DNA of 64,000 nt from Rhizohabitans arisaemae (GTDB lineage: Bacteria; Actinomycetota; Actinomycetes; Streptosporangiales; Streptosporangiaceae): positions 682,001 through 746,000 of the forward strand of contig NZ_BLRH01000009.1 in assembly GCF_025996515.1 (NCBI RefSeq), in the 5' to 3' direction. This document shows, one piece after another, positions 43,520 through 52,788 of the stretch. The translations under genes were made by a program, and so were the position numbers. The notes under the pieces are model-generated. The model saw only the letters and a program-made list of their open reading frames with translations, searched no databases and was not told where the DNA came from. Numbering within the stretch: position 1 is the stretch's first letter; every line of letters begins with the position of its first letter.

Positions 43520-43658
43520 CCTTGATCGAATTGCGGGACGGGTGGGCTTGGCCCGGGTCCGTCGTCGCGGTCTTGGATGGGCCACCTTGTGGGATCCGGC
43601 GGTCGGGTACCGGCCGGAACTCGCTGAGGCGTTGGGTGAGTGGCCCCGGCCAGGTTGA
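43518..43658 (+). pseudogene. Possible C-terminal gene remnant beside the CRISPR leader
   Basis: A 46-residue open end reads like real protein: RVRRRGLGWATLWDPAVGY, then RPELAEALGEWPRPG and a stop inside the loop of the polA terminator hairpin. Upstream the frame runs straight through the CRISPR array and is not coding. It may be the tail of a gene truncated by CRISPR insertion or rearrangement. No family recognised. Confidence 0.3.
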
Positions 43659-43670
43659 GCCTGGCCGGGG
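43644..43670 (-). terminator. polA terminator
   Basis: Perfect 11-bp stem CCCCGGCCAGG with a 5-nt loop, seven bases after the polA stop codon. Confidence 0.85.
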
Positions 43671-43677
43671 TGGGGTC

Positions 43678-46377
43678 TTAGTGGCCGGCGTCTTCCCAGG
43701 TGCGGCCTACGCCGATGGAGACGCTGAGGGGGACCCGGAGGTCGTGGGCGCCGCCCATGCGGAGGGAGACGAGCTCCTTGAGCGGCTCCAGTTCGCCGGG
43801 GGCGACCTCGAAGACGAGTTCGTCGTGGACTTGGAGGAGCATGCGGGAGCGCAGGCCCTCCTCGTCGATGGCGCGCTGGACGTCGAGCATGGCGACCTTG
43901 ACGATGTCGGCGGCGGAGCCCTGGATGGGGGCGTTCAGCGCCATCCGCTCGGCCATCTCCCGGCGCTGCCGGTTGTCGCTGCTGAGGTCGGGCAGGTAGC
44001 GGCGGCGGCCCATGATGGTCTCGGTGTAGCCGTCCTGCCGGGCCTGGGCGACGATCGCCTCCAGGTAGTCGCGGACCTTGCCGAACTCCTCGAAGTACTC
44101 CTCCTTGAGCGCCCGCGCCTCGGAGGTGGAGATGCCGAGCTGCCCGGAGAGGCCGAAGTCGGAGAGTCCGTAGGCGAGGCCGTAGTTCATCGCCTTGATC
44201 CGGCTGCGCAGCTCGTGGCCGACCTGCTCGGGCGGGAGGTCGAAGACCCGCGCCGCGATGGTCTGGTGGAAGTCGTGCCCGGAGGCGAACGATTCGATCA
44301 GCGACCCGTCTTCGGACAGGTGCGCCATGATGCGCAGCTCGATCTGGCTGTAGTCGGCGGTGAGCAGGCACTCGTACCCCTCCCCCACGACGAAGCCCTG
44401 CCGGATCCGGCGGCCCTCGGCCGTGCGGATCGGGATGTTCTGCAGGTTGGGCTTCTCGGAGGAGAGGCGGCCGGTGGCCGCGACGATCTGGTTGAACGTG
44501 GTGTGGATCCGCCCGTCGTCGGCGATCTCCTTGACGAGTCCCTCGACGGTGGTGCGGAGCTTGGTCTGGTCCCGGTGCCGGAGCAGGATCACCGGGAGCT
44601 CGTGCTCGGTCTGCCCGGCGAGCCAGGCGAGCGCGTCGGCGTCGGTGGTGTACCCGGTCTTGATCCGCTTGGTCTTGGGCAGGCCCAGCTTGACGAAGAG
44701 GATCTCCTGCAGCTGCTTGGGGGAACCCAGGTTGAACTGCTCGCCGACGGCCTTGTGCGCCTCTTCGACGGCCTGCTTGACCGCGGCGCCGAATTCGGCT
44801 TCCAGGCCCGCGAAGTACGGCCGGTCGGCGGCGATCCCGGCCGCCTCCATCCGGGCGAGCACCCGGACCAGCGGCAGCTCGACCTCGCGCAGCAACCGGG
44901 TCGCGCCGCGGTTCTCCAGGTCGGCTTCGAGGGCGTCGGCGAGCTCCCGCACCGCGAAGGCCTGCAGCGCGAGGTCGCGGGCGTGGTCCTCCTCGCCGGA
45001 GCCGTCCAGGGTGAGCTGTCCCGACGGGTCGGCCTGCTGCCGGAGCTCGCGCTGGAGGTACCGCAGGACCAGGTCGTCCAGCGGGAAGGAGCGCTGCCCG
45101 GGGAGCGCCAGGTAGGCGGCGAGCGCGGTGTCGCAGCTGAGCCCGGCGAGGTCGAGTCCGCGCGACCAGAGGGCGAGCATCGGCCCCTTGACGTCGTGGA
45201 CGGTCTTGTCCCGCGTCTCGTCGGCGAGCCAGGCCGCGAGCGCCCGTTCGTCGGCTTCGGCCAGCGCGGTCAGGTCGAGGAAGGCCGCCGCACCGCCGGG
45301 CACCGCGACGGCCAGCCCGTCGAGGTCGCCGGTGCCGCTGCCCCAGGTGCCGCGGAAGGCGAGCCCGCTGCGGCCCTCGCCGACGGCGTGCTCGTTCAGC
45401 CAGGCTTCCACCTGACCGGGGCCGAGCACGGTCAGGTCGACCTCGAAGCCTTCCTCGGCTTCGGGCTCGGCGGTGGACAGGCTGGCGTAGAGCCGGTCGC
45501 GCAGCACCCGGAACTGGAGGGTGTCGAACAGCTTGTGGATCTCGTCTCGGTCCCACTGCCCCATCCGCAGCGAGCCCACCTCGGCGTCCAGCGGCACGTC
45601 CCGGCGGAGCTCGGTGAGCTGCCGGTTGGTCATCGCCTGCCCGAGGTGCTCGCGCAGCTTGTCGCCGACCTTCCCCTTGACCTCGTCGACCCGGTTGACC
45701 AGCTCCTCGAAGGAGCCGAACTCGACGATCCACTTGGCCGCGGTCTTCTCGCCCACGCCGGGGATGCTCTTGAGGTTGTCGCTGGGGTCGCCGCGCAGCG
45801 CCGCGAAGTCGGGGTACTGACGCGGCGTCAGCCCGTACTTCTCCACGACGGCCTCGGGGGTGAACCGGGTCATGTCGCTGATGCCGCGCCTGGTCATCAG
45901 GACGGTGATCCGCTCGTCCACCAGCTGGAGGGTGTCCCGGTCGCCGGTCACCACGAGCGCGTCCATGCCGACGGCCGCGGCCTGGGTGGCCAGGGTGGCG
46001 ATGAGGTCGTCGGCTTCGTACCCGGCCAGGGACAGGTGGGGGACGCGGAGCGCGTCCAGCACCTCGAAGATCAGGCTGACCTGGCCCTTGAAGTCGTCGG
46101 GGGTCTCCGAACGGTTCGCCTTGTACTCGGCATAGGTCTCATGCCGGAAGGTCGGCTCCGACCGGTCGAAGCAGACCACGACGTGGGTGGGCCGCTCGTC
46201 CCGGAGCACGTTGATGAGCATCGAGGTGAAACCGTAGACCGCGTTCGTCTTCTGCCCGGTGGTGGTCGCCATGTCCACGTCCTTCAGGGCGAAGAACGCG
46301 CGGTAGGCGAGCGAATGCCCGTCGAGCAGCAGCAGGCGATCCCGGCTCTCGGCCTGGCTTGGGGTCGATTCCGTCAT
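43678..46377 (-). CDS. polA: DNA polymerase I
   Basis: An 899-residue Family A polymerase. The 5'-3' exonuclease domain (RLLLLDGHSLAYRAFFAL, then YEADDLIATLATQAA and VTGDRDTLQLVD) is complete. The middle 3'-5' exonuclease-like domain lacks the D-x-E proofreading motif (GLAVAVPGGAAAFLDL in its place), as in most actinobacterial PolA. The polymerase domain has motif A DYSQIELRIMAHLS, motif B RSRIKAMNYGLAYG and motif C LLQVHDELVFEV. ATG at 46377 preferred; GTG six bases upstream is possible. It replaces primers and fills repair gaps. Confidence 0.97.
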   Translation of the reverse strand: MTESTPSQAESRDRLLLLDGHSLAYRAFFALKDVDMATTTGQKTNAVYGFTSMLINVLRDERPTHVVVCFDRSEPTFRHETYAEYKANRSETPDDFKGQVSLIFEVLDALRVPHLSLAGYEADDLIATLATQAAAVGMDALVVTGDRDTLQLVDERITVLMTRRGISDMTRFTPEAVVEKYGLTPRQYPDFAALRGDPSDNLKSIPGVGEKTAAKWIVEFGSFEELVNRVDEVKGKVGDKLREHLGQAMTNRQLTELRRDVPLDAEVGSLRMGQWDRDEIHKLFDTLQFRVLRDRLYASLSTAEPEAEEGFEVDLTVLGPGQVEAWLNEHAVGEGRSGLAFRGTWGSGTGDLDGLAVAVPGGAAAFLDLTALAEADERALAAWLADETRDKTVHDVKGPMLALWSRGLDLAGLSCDTALAAYLALPGQRSFPLDDLVLRYLQRELRQQADPSGQLTLDGSGEEDHARDLALQAFAVRELADALEADLENRGATRLLREVELPLVRVLARMEAAGIAADRPYFAGLEAEFGAAVKQAVEEAHKAVGEQFNLGSPKQLQEILFVKLGLPKTKRIKTGYTTDADALAWLAGQTEHELPVILLRHRDQTKLRTTVEGLVKEIADDGRIHTTFNQIVAATGRLSSEKPNLQNIPIRTAEGRRIRQGFVVGEGYECLLTADYSQIELRIMAHLSEDGSLIESFASGHDFHQTIAARVFDLPPEQVGHELRSRIKAMNYGLAYGLSDFGLSGQLGISTSEARALKEEYFEEFGKVRDYLEAIVAQARQDGYTETIMGRRRYLPDLSSDNRQRREMAERMALNAPIQGSAADIVKVAMLDVQRAIDEEGLRSRMLLQVHDELVFEVAPGELEPLKELVSLRMGGAHDLRVPLSVSIGVGRTWEDAGH

Positions 46378-46464
46378 CGGCACAACAGCATCCTAGGCTG
46401 CGCCTCAGACAGAAACACCGAGTTCACGGTGACACCACGGCGGCACACCAAGGGAGAGCCGATC

Positions 46465-46887
46465 TTGACCAAGATGGACCCTGAGGAATTGGAGCGGCTT
46501 ACCCGGGTTTTCGGGGAGGCGCACGGCGACCTGACCAAGCGGATGGGCATCGAGATCCTGGCGGCGAGCGCCGAACGGGTGGTCGCCACGATGCCGGTGG
46601 AGGGCAACACCCAGCCGTACGGGGTGCTGCACGGCGGGGCGAGCTGCGTGCTGGCCGAGACCATCGGCTCCATCGGGGCGGCGCTCCACGCCGGTCCCGA
46701 GCGGATCGCCATGGGGATCGACATCAACGCCACCCACCACTGGCCGGCCACGGAGGGACTCGTCACCGCCGTCGCGACCCGGGCGCACGCGGGCCGGACC
46801 CTGGCCACCTACGAGGTCGTGATCCGCGACGACCAGGACCAGCGGATCTGCACCGCCCGCATCACCTGCATGCTGCGCGACCGCTGA
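46465..46887 (+). CDS. Hotdog-fold thioesterase (PaaI family)
   Basis: A 140-residue acyl-CoA thioesterase. The signature YGVLHGGASCVLAETIGSIG contains the HGG loop and catalytic acidic residue on the hotdog helix; strands ERVVATMPVEGNTQPYG and TLATYEVVIRDDQDQRICTA complete the fold. TTG start at 46465 chosen because GGAGAG lies six bases upstream; an in-frame ATG three codons later is an alternative. Divergent from polA, a pairing common in actinobacteria. Natural substrate unknown (perhaps phenylacetyl- or other aryl-CoA). Confidence 0.88.
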   Translation: MTKMDPEELERLTRVFGEAHGDLTKRMGIEILAASAERVVATMPVEGNTQPYGVLHGGASCVLAETIGSIGAALHAGPERIAMGIDINATHHWPATEGLVTAVATRAHAGRTLATYEVVIRDDQDQRICTARITCMLRDR

Positions 46888-47178
46888 CCCCGTTTCCGGA
46901 CGGATCACCCGTCCCATGGAGTTACAACATTTAAGGGACAGCTTTCGACTCCCTTTGCGCTCCCGCCCCACGCGTCGCTAGCGTTGGATGTTGAAGGTGC
47001 CCGGGGTGACTGAGTAGAAAACGCGCGAAACCGGGGAGGTTCCGCACGGCGCCAAAGGTCACCCCCGGCCCGCAAACCCCGCGAACACCCGGCCGGGTGC
47101 CGCTCGGCCCTTCGCCTCGCGCATCCGGTCGTGGCGGCTCCCACGGCCCGTCGTCCGGGTCTATGCCCCAAAGAGACG

Positions 47179-47544
47179 ACGAACCCGCCTCAGGCCGTAC
47201 GGAACATCCAAAAACCTTCAAACCGGTGCGACGACCAGCCCCATAGTCCGTGACCCTTACGACGTACGGACCCTGCGGGTCGGCGCACCACCGCGGCGGC
47301 GATCCACGCGGCCGGCCGACGGACACACGCTCCGCAGACACAACGAACCCGCCGCAGGCCGTACCAAACTCCCCGAACACCCTTCTCAAACCGGTGCGAC
47401 GACCATCGCCTGCTCCATGACCCCCAACGACGTACGGATCTCACGGGTCGGCGCACCACGGAGCCGATCCACGCGGCCGGCCGGCGGACACACGCTCCGC
47501 AGACACGACGAACCCGCCGCAGGCCGTACCGGACTCTCCGAAAA
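47179..47544. repeat. Degenerate ~165-bp tandem repeat, about 2.2 copies
   Basis: ACGAACCCGCC recurs at 47179, 47343 and 47508, i.e. at 164 and 165 nt. Each unit also contains CAGGCCGTAC, CCGGTGCGACGACCA, a GACGTACGGA-C--CGGGTCGGCG block and CGCGGCCGGC-G-CGGACACAC. The region 46888-47606 has no gene; this array fills much of it. Confidence 0.7.
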
Positions 47545-47601
47545 CCCGTGATCCCGGTGGGGTACGGACCCTGCGGGTCGGCACGCCACCGGGATCACGG
47601 G
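47545..47601 (-). terminator. Terminator hairpin of the polar amino-acid ABC operon
   Basis: Perfect 16-bp stem CCCGTGATCCCGGTGG with a 25-nt loop, six bases after the ATPase gene stop. The loop carries part of the tandem-repeat unit (GTACGGACCCTGCGGGTCGG), itself a small palindrome. Confidence 0.75.
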
Positions 47602-47606
47602 GCAGG

Positions 47607-48380
47607 CTAGAGCACCTTGGACAGGAACGCCTTGGTGCGCTGATGCTGCGGACTGGTGAGGACGTCCAGCGGGACGCCCTTCTCCACCACGACGCCGTCG
47701 TCCATGAAGACGAGGGAGTCGCCGACCTCGCGGGCGAACCCCATCTCATGCGTGACGACGATCATGGTCATGCCGTCGCGGGCGAGGTCCCGCATGACGT
47801 CGAGGACCTCGCCGACCAGCTCGGGGTCGAGCGCGGACGTCGGCTCGTCGAAGAGCATCAGCTTGGGCTTCATGGCCAGGGCCCGGGCGATCGCGACCCG
47901 CTGCTGCTGGCCGCCGGAGAGCTGGGCGGGATAGCTCCCGCTCTTGGCCCCGAGGCCGACCCGATCCAGGAGTTCCCCGGCGCGGATCCGCACCTCCTTG
48001 GCGTTCTCCCCCTTGACCCGGACGGGCGCCTCCATCACGTTCTCCAGCGCCGTCATGTGCGGGAAGAGGTTGAACCGCTGGAAGACCATGCCGATGTCCC
48101 GGCGCTGGGCGGCCACCTCCTTCTCCCGGAGTTCGTAGAGCTTGTCGCCTTTCTGGCGGTAGCCCACCAGCTGCCCGTCGACCCAGAGCCGCCCCGCGTT
48201 GACCTTCTCCAGGTGGTTGACGCACCGCAGGAAGGTCGACTTGCCGGAGCCGGAGGGGCCGACGACGCACATCACCTCGCCGGACTGAACCTCCAGGTCG
48301 ATCCCCTTGAGCACCTCCACGCTGCCGAAACGCTTGCAGACCCGCTCGGCCTTGACCATCGGCCGACCCTGCTCGCTCAC
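47607..48380 (-). CDS. Polar amino-acid ABC transporter ATP-binding protein
   Basis: A 257-residue ATPase of the GlnQ/HisP type. Walker [17 protein letters not shown]-loop [18 protein letters not shown], signature [15 protein letters not shown], Walker [20 protein letters not shown] and switch [10 protein letters not shown] are all typical. ATG at 48380 overlaps the permease stop (ATGA). Energises import of a polar amino acid with the two genes upstream. The insert [20 protein letters not shown] after the first strand occurs in a subset of GlnQ proteins. Confidence 0.94.
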   Translation of the reverse strand: MSEQGRPMVKAERVCKRFGSVEVLKGIDLEVQSGEVMCVVGPSGSGKSTFLRCVNHLEKVNAGRLWVDGQLVGYRQKGDKLYELREKEVAAQRRDIGMVFQRFNLFPHMTALENVMEAPVRVKGENAKEVRIRAGELLDRVGLGAKSGSYPAQLSGGQQQRVAIARALAMKPKLMLFDEPTSALDPELVGEVLDVMRDLARDGMTMIVVTHEMGFAREVGDSLVFMDDGVVVEKGVPLDVLTSPQHQRTKAFLSKVL

Positions 48381-49297
48381 GCGGCACCTCCGCTTCCCCC
48401 GACAAGCCGGGCCCGCAGCCCGCGTCCGGCGTCACCCTGGACGGACCCCTTGGCGTAGTACCGCTCCAGGTAGTACTGACCGATCATCAGGACCGAGGAG
48501 AGCGCCAGGTACCAGATGCACGCCATGATCAGCATAGGGATGATCTGGTAGGTGCTGGAGTAGATCGTCTGCGCGGTGAAGGTCAGTTCGAGGTACGGGA
48601 CGGCCGTCACCAACGACGTGTTCTTCAGCATCGAGATGGTCTCGTTGCCGGTCGGCGGGACGATGACCCGCATCGCCTGCGGGAGCACGATCCGCCGCAT
48701 CGTCAGCATCCGGCCCATCCCGAGCGCGTGCGCGGCCTCCTGCTGGCCCGGGTCGACCGACAGGATGCCGGCACGCACGATCTCGGCCATGTAGGCCGCC
48801 TCGTTCAGGATCAGGCCGATCGCGGCCGCGGCCGCCGCGCTGTAGAGCGCATTGGTCTCCCACGACGCGAACTGGGGCCCGAAGGGGATGCCGATGCCGA
48901 GCGCGGGGAACAGGGCGCCGATGTTCCCCCAGATCAGCAGCTGGGTGTAGAGCGGGGTCCCCCGGAAGATCCAGAGGTAGAGCCAGGCGGCCCAGCGCAG
49001 CAGCGGGTTGGCGGACAGCCGCATGAGGGCGAGCCCGATGCCGAGCAGCACCCCGCCCACCATGGCCGCGAGGGTGAGCCAGATCGTGTTCCGCACCCCG
49101 TTGAGCACCGGCTCGGCGAACAGGTACTTCCACTGCTCGGACCAGTTGTAGGCCTCGTTGGTGAGCAGGTTGTTGACGAGCATCGCCACCAGGACCGCGA
49201 CGACGGCGGCGGCGACCCAGCGGCCTGGGTGGCGGACGGGGACGGCCCGGATGGTCTCCGGTTCGCCCACCGTCACCTGATCGTCCTTGGCGTTCAC
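48377..49297 (-). CDS. Polar amino-acid ABC transporter permease
   Basis: A 306-residue HisM/GlnP-type inner-membrane permease. Opening TM at [20 protein letters not shown], then [20 protein letters not shown] and the EAA loop [22 protein letters not shown], which docks the ATPase. About five to six TM helices. The first 35 residues are cytoplasmic ([17 protein letters not shown]). Starts four bases after the binding-protein stop. A single permease suggests a homodimer. Confidence 0.93.
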   Translation of the reverse strand: MNAKDDQVTVGEPETIRAVPVRHPGRWVAAAVVAVLVAMLVNNLLTNEAYNWSEQWKYLFAEPVLNGVRNTIWLTLAAMVGGVLLGIGLALMRLSANPLLRWAAWLYLWIFRGTPLYTQLLIWGNIGALFPALGIGIPFGPQFASWETNALYSAAAAAAIGLILNEAAYMAEIVRAGILSVDPGQQEAAHALGMGRMLTMRRIVLPQAMRVIVPPTGNETISMLKNTSLVTAVPYLELTFTAQTIYSSTYQIIPMLIMACIWYLALSSVLMIGQYYLERYYAKGSVQGDAGRGLRARLVGGSGGAA

Positions 49298-49301
49298 GCG
49301 G

Positions 49302-50219
49302 CTAGCTCTGGGCGCCGTTGATCACAGGGTCGGCGATGGCGCCGTCGGCGACACCCCACTTGTCCAGGATCTGCTTGTAGGTGCCGTCGGCGATGAGCGC
49401 CTTGAGCGCGGCGAGGACGGCGTCCTTCATCTGCCCCCCGGACTTGGGGATGGCGACGCCGTAGGGCGCGGTGTCGTACGACTGGCCGACGATCTCCAGC
49501 TTGTCCCCGGTCTGCTTCACCGCGTAGCCCACGATCGGGGAGTCGGCCAGCATTCCGTCGATCTTGCCCGACACCAGGTCGGCGTTGACCTCCGTCTGGT
49601 TCTTGCGGACGACCGACTCGATGGCCGGCTTGCCGGCCCCGGTGCACTTCTCGCTCCGGGCCTTGAGGTCGTCGACCTGGACGGTGCCCTGCTGGACGCC
49701 GATCTTCTTCCCGCAGGCGTCGTCGACGTTGAGCGACTTGGGGTTCCCCTTGGCCACGGCCCACGCGGTGCCCGCGGAGTAGTAGGTCACGAAGTCGACG
49801 ACCTTCTCGCGCTCCTTGTTGTCGGTGAAGGAGGAGAGGCCGAGCTCGTACTTGCCGGACTGCAGGCCCGGGATGATCGTGTCGAAGCCGGCGTTCTCGA
49901 ACTGCGCCTGGAGCCCGAGCTTCTGCGCGAGCGCCTCACCGAGATCGACCTCCCAGCCCACGATCTTCTGGGTGGCGGGGTCGATCGACTCGTTCGGCGG
50001 ATACGAGGCGTCGGTCCCGAAGAGGAGCTTCCCGTCGGACTTGACGGCATCGGGGAGCATCGCGCTGAACTCATTGCCGGCGGAACTCGACGGCGCGGAC
50101 GGCGCGGAGCTCGGGGCCGCCTGCTCCGTCCCACCGCCGCAGGCGGAGAGACCGAGGCCCACGGCCAGAGTGAGAGCGCCGACGACCATACGCCGACCGG
50201 GCACCGAACCAAGGACCAC
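49302..50219 (-). CDS. Polar amino-acid ABC transporter substrate-binding lipoprotein
   Basis: A 305-residue SBP_bac_3 lipoprotein. GTG start at 50219 has GGGAGG six bases upstream; signal peptide ends in lipobox LSAC (LAVGLGLSACGGG). Ser/Pro linker, then LLFGTDASYPPNESIDPATQ, GWEVDLGEALAQKLGLQAQF and YELGLSSFTDNKEREKVVDF, the standard ligand-binding strands. It captures a polar amino acid outside the membrane for the permease and ATPase genes that follow. Ligand not predictable by eye. Confidence 0.93.
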   Translation of the reverse strand: MVLGSVPGRRMVVGALTLAVGLGLSACGGGTEQAAPSSAPSAPSSSAGNEFSAMLPDAVKSDGKLLFGTDASYPPNESIDPATQKIVGWEVDLGEALAQKLGLQAQFENAGFDTIIPGLQSGKYELGLSSFTDNKEREKVVDFVTYYSAGTAWAVAKGNPKSLNVDDACGKKIGVQQGTVQVDDLKARSEKCTGAGKPAIESVVRKNQTEVNADLVSGKIDGMLADSPIVGYAVKQTGDKLEIVGQSYDTAPYGVAIPKSGGQMKDAVLAALKALIADGTYKQILDKWGVADGAIADPVINGAQS

Positions 50220-50414
50220 GATGTCCTCCCTTTTGAGACCTTCTGCGTTAAGGCTGTGAAATATCAAGACCTATCCTGCTAGGGGCATTCTGGACACACC
50301 CCACAACTGTGCAGGTCACCGGATTGAAACAATCGGACAACGGGCCTGGTACGAACTGCCCGCCGAATCCCCGGCGATATTGAAACCCCATGTGATCGTG
50401 TTTACAGTCGACGG

Positions 50415-50987
50415 GTGCGGAACCCCAGTCCGCTTCTGGCCGGCGTGTTCGCCGCCCTCCTCGCCGTGGCCGGCTGTACGGGCGACGCCGGGCCGAGCCG
50501 GACGCCGGGCCCCGGCGCGGCCGAGCCCACCCCCGCCTACGAGCTGACCCCCCGCCCGGTACGGCGCGACGAGGTCGCGCTCCGCGTCGCCCCCGTCTCC
50601 GACGGCGACACCGCGTTCACCCCGATCGGCCTGACCACCGGCCTGCCGTCGATCGTCGGCAGCCACGCGGACTTCGACGCCCAAGGAAGCTTCGTCCGCC
50701 TCCGGCTGGTCGTCGTCAACAACGGCCGGACCAACACCGTCCTCGACCCCCGGCGTCAGCTCCTCCTGGACTCCGCGGGCGCCGAGCACCGCCCCGACCC
50801 GCAGGCCATGACGATCAAGCGCCAGCCGATCGAGCCGTTCAGCCTCGGCGCCTCCGTCCGCCTGGAGTTCGACCTCTGGTACGACATCCCCGCCGGAGCC
50901 GTACCCGCCGCCCTCCGCGCCTACGGCGGCGCGAGCCTCACCGACGGCAAGGACCTCGTGGGCACCGACATCCCCCTCCCCCGCTAA
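50415..50987 (+). CDS. Lipoprotein with a DUF4352-like (telokin-type) domain
   Basis: A 190-residue lipoprotein: signal peptide with lipobox AVAGC (residues 16-20), Pro-rich linker, then an immunoglobulin-like domain with the strand pair FVRLRLVVVNNGRTNTVLDP and later VRLEFDLWYDIPAGAVPAAL, the usual signature of DUF4352/telokin-like secreted proteins. GTG start at 50415. Function unknown, perhaps envelope-associated. Stands alone between the two ABC operons. Confidence 0.78.
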   Translation: MRNPSPLLAGVFAALLAVAGCTGDAGPSRTPGPGAAEPTPAYELTPRPVRRDEVALRVAPVSDGDTAFTPIGLTTGLPSIVGSHADFDAQGSFVRLRLVVVNNGRTNTVLDPRRQLLLDSAGAEHRPDPQAMTIKRQPIEPFSLGASVRLEFDLWYDIPAGAVPAALRAYGGASLTDGKDLVGTDIPLPR

Positions 50988-51027
50988 CCGCGCCCGCACC
51001 TGTCGGCGGAACCCCCAAGGTCGCAAG

Positions 51028-51158
51028 CACGGCTGGATCTTGGGTGCCCGAGTCGCTACGTCCGCACTTCGCACGCCGTGTTCTTTGCGGCGGGCGAATG
51101 CGCGCGGGGGTTTGTGCCGCGCGGCTTTTGTGCGGCACAAACCCCCGCGGTCGATGTC
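51028..51158. repeat. Structured repeat family B, copy 2
   Basis: Shares with 10776-10895: GGCTGGATCTT, GTCCGCACTTCGCACG and TTCTTTGCG-CGGGCGAATG. Then a perfect 18-bp hairpin (51103-51120 with 51132-51149) and an 11-nt loop GCGGCTTTTGT. Relative to copy 1 the stem sequence has changed from GAGGTTCGTG to GGGGTTTGTG with matching changes on the other arm. Confidence 0.75.
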
Positions 51159-51170
51159 GGATAACACGAG

Positions 51171-51209
51171 CGATGCCGTGGACGGAGGGGAAGTCCGTCC
51201 ACGGCATCG
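51171..51209 (-). terminator. Terminator of the liv operon
   Basis: Perfect 16-bp stem CGATGCCGTGGACGGA with a 7-nt loop, 28 bases after the livF stop. Confidence 0.82.
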
Positions 51210-51236
51210 GTCGTTATGGTGGTTCGCCCGTGGGGG

Positions 51237-51977
51237 TCAGCCGGTTTCGGAGGTTTCCTCCTCCGGCTGGCCGAGGTCGCCGCCGAGGTAGGCGGCGCGG
51301 ACCTCCGGGTCGTTCAGGAGATCGGCGGCGGGGGCGCTCTTGAGCACCTGGCCGGTCTCCAGAACATAGGCGCGGTGCGCGAGCTGGAGCGCCTGGGAGG
51401 CGTTCTGCTCGACGAGGAGCACCGTGGTGCCCCGCCTGTTGATCTCCCTGATGATGTCGAAGATCTGGGCGACGAGGAGCGGGGCGAGACCCATGGAGGG
51501 CTCGTCCAGCAGCAGCACCCGGGGCTTGGTCATCAGCGCGCGGCCGATGGCGACCATCTGCTGCTCACCGCCGGACATGGTCCCGCCGAACTGCGTCTTG
51601 CGCTCCGCGAGCCGGGGGAACAGCCCGTAGACCTCCTCCAGGTCCTTGCTGAGGTCGCCCTTGCGGGCGTAGGCGCCCATCAGCAGGTTCTCGTGGACGG
51701 TCATGCCGGGGAAGACGCCGCGGCCTTCCGGCGACTGCCCGATGCCGAGGAGGACCCGCTTGTGCCCGGGGACCTTGGTGATGTTCTTGCCCTGGAAGCG
51801 GATCGAACCGGAGGACACGGGGCGGAGCCCCGAGATCGTCTTCAGGGTGGTCGTCTTGCCGGCGCCGTTCGCACCGATCAAAGTGACGATCTCCCCTTCG
51901 TCGACCTCGAGCGAGATGCCCTTGAGCGCCTCGATCTTTCCGTAGTGGACACGCATGTCCGAGATCTCAAGAAGCAT
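51237..51977 (-). CDS. livF: Branched-chain amino-acid ABC transporter ATPase LivF
   Basis: A 246-residue ATPase: Walker A GANGAGKTTTLKTISG, signature MSGGEQQMVAIGRAL, Walker B VLLLDEPSMGLAPLL and switch VEQNASQALQLAHRAYVLETG, the LivF hallmark. It overlaps livG by 11 bases. Last gene of livKHMGF and followed by a strong terminator. Energises branched-chain amino-acid (or related) uptake. Confidence 0.95.
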   Translation of the reverse strand: MLLEISDMRVHYGKIEALKGISLEVDEGEIVTLIGANGAGKTTTLKTISGLRPVSSGSIRFQGKNITKVPGHKRVLLGIGQSPEGRGVFPGMTVHENLLMGAYARKGDLSKDLEEVYGLFPRLAERKTQFGGTMSGGEQQMVAIGRALMTKPRVLLLDEPSMGLAPLLVAQIFDIIREINRRGTTVLLVEQNASQALQLAHRAYVLETGQVLKSAPAADLLNDPEVRAAYLGGDLGQPEEETSETG

Positions 51978-52788
51978 CGGCCGGAGCCCCCAGATACGCC
52001 TCGATGACCTTCGGGTTGTTCTGCACCTCGCGCGGAAGACCTTCAGCGATCTTCTGCCCGAAGTCGATCACCCCGATGTGGTCACTGATGTGCATGACCA
52101 GCGCCATGTCGTGCTCGATGAGCAGCACGGTGTGGCCGGAATCCCTGATCTTGCGGATGAGCTCCTGCAGGTCGAGCTTCTCCGCCGGGTTCATGCCCGC
52201 CGCCGGCTCGTCGAGGAGCAGCAGCTTGGGCTTGGTGGCCAGCGCCCGGGCGATCTCCAGCCTCCGCTGGTCGCCGTAGGGAAGGTTCTTGGCGAGTTCG
52301 TTCGCCCGGCCCGGGATCCCGACGAACTCGAGCAGGCGCAGGGCCTCCTCACGGCCGTTCTTCTCCTCCCGGCGGTGCCAGGGGAGCCCGAGGACCGCGC
52401 CGACCGCGCCGGTCCGGTGGTGGGCGTCGGCCCCCACCAGGACGTTCTCCATCGCCGTCATGTTGTGGAAGAGGCGGATGTTCTGGAACGTCCGGGCGAT
52501 GCCGCGCTTGGTCACCTGGTAGCGCTTGAGGCCGCTGATCTTCGAGCCGTCGAAGTGGATCGAACCGCCGGTCGGCCGGTAGACGCCGGTCACCACGTTG
52601 AAGACCGTGGTCTTCCCCGCGCCGTTCGGGCCGATGAGCCCGAAGATCTCGCCTTCGCGGACCCGGAGCGCCACGTCCTTCAGCGCCACGACACCACCGA
52701 ACCGCATGGTGACGTTCCGCATCTCCAGCAGTACGGGCCGCACATCCAGCGGCGCGTCGCCGTTCCGCTCGGCATCGGTCGTCGTCAC
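51967..52788 (-). CDS. livG: Branched-chain amino-acid ABC transporter ATPase LivG
   Basis: A 273-residue ATPase: Walker [37 protein letters not shown], signature-equivalent [15 protein letters not shown], Walker [14 protein letters not shown] and switch [15 protein letters not shown]; the LPYGxQRR variant is normal for LivG. GTG start at 52788 overlaps the livM stop (GTGA). Confidence 0.95.
   Translation of the reverse strand: MTTTDAERNGDAPLDVRPVLLEMRNVTMRFGGVVALKDVALRVREGEIFGLIGPNGAGKTTVFNVVTGVYRPTGGSIHFDGSKISGLKRYQVTKRGIARTFQNIRLFHNMTAMENVLVGADAHHRTGAVGAVLGLPWHRREEKNGREEALRLLEFVGIPGRANELAKNLPYGDQRRLEIARALATKPKLLLLDEPAAGMNPAEKLDLQELIRKIRDSGHTVLLIEHDMALVMHISDHIGVIDFGQKIAEGLPREVQNNPKVIEAYLGAPADAS

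Noticed and set aside
43161-43658. 165-codon plus-strand frame running through CRISPR array 2
   Set aside because: Most of it translates repeats and spacers. Only the last ~46 codons look protein-like and are listed as a doubtful remnant.
42982-46400. Search for cas genes near either CRISPR array
   Set aside because: No nuclease, RAMP, helicase or Cas1/Cas2-like motif was seen in any frame near the arrays; XerD and PolA are housekeeping genes.
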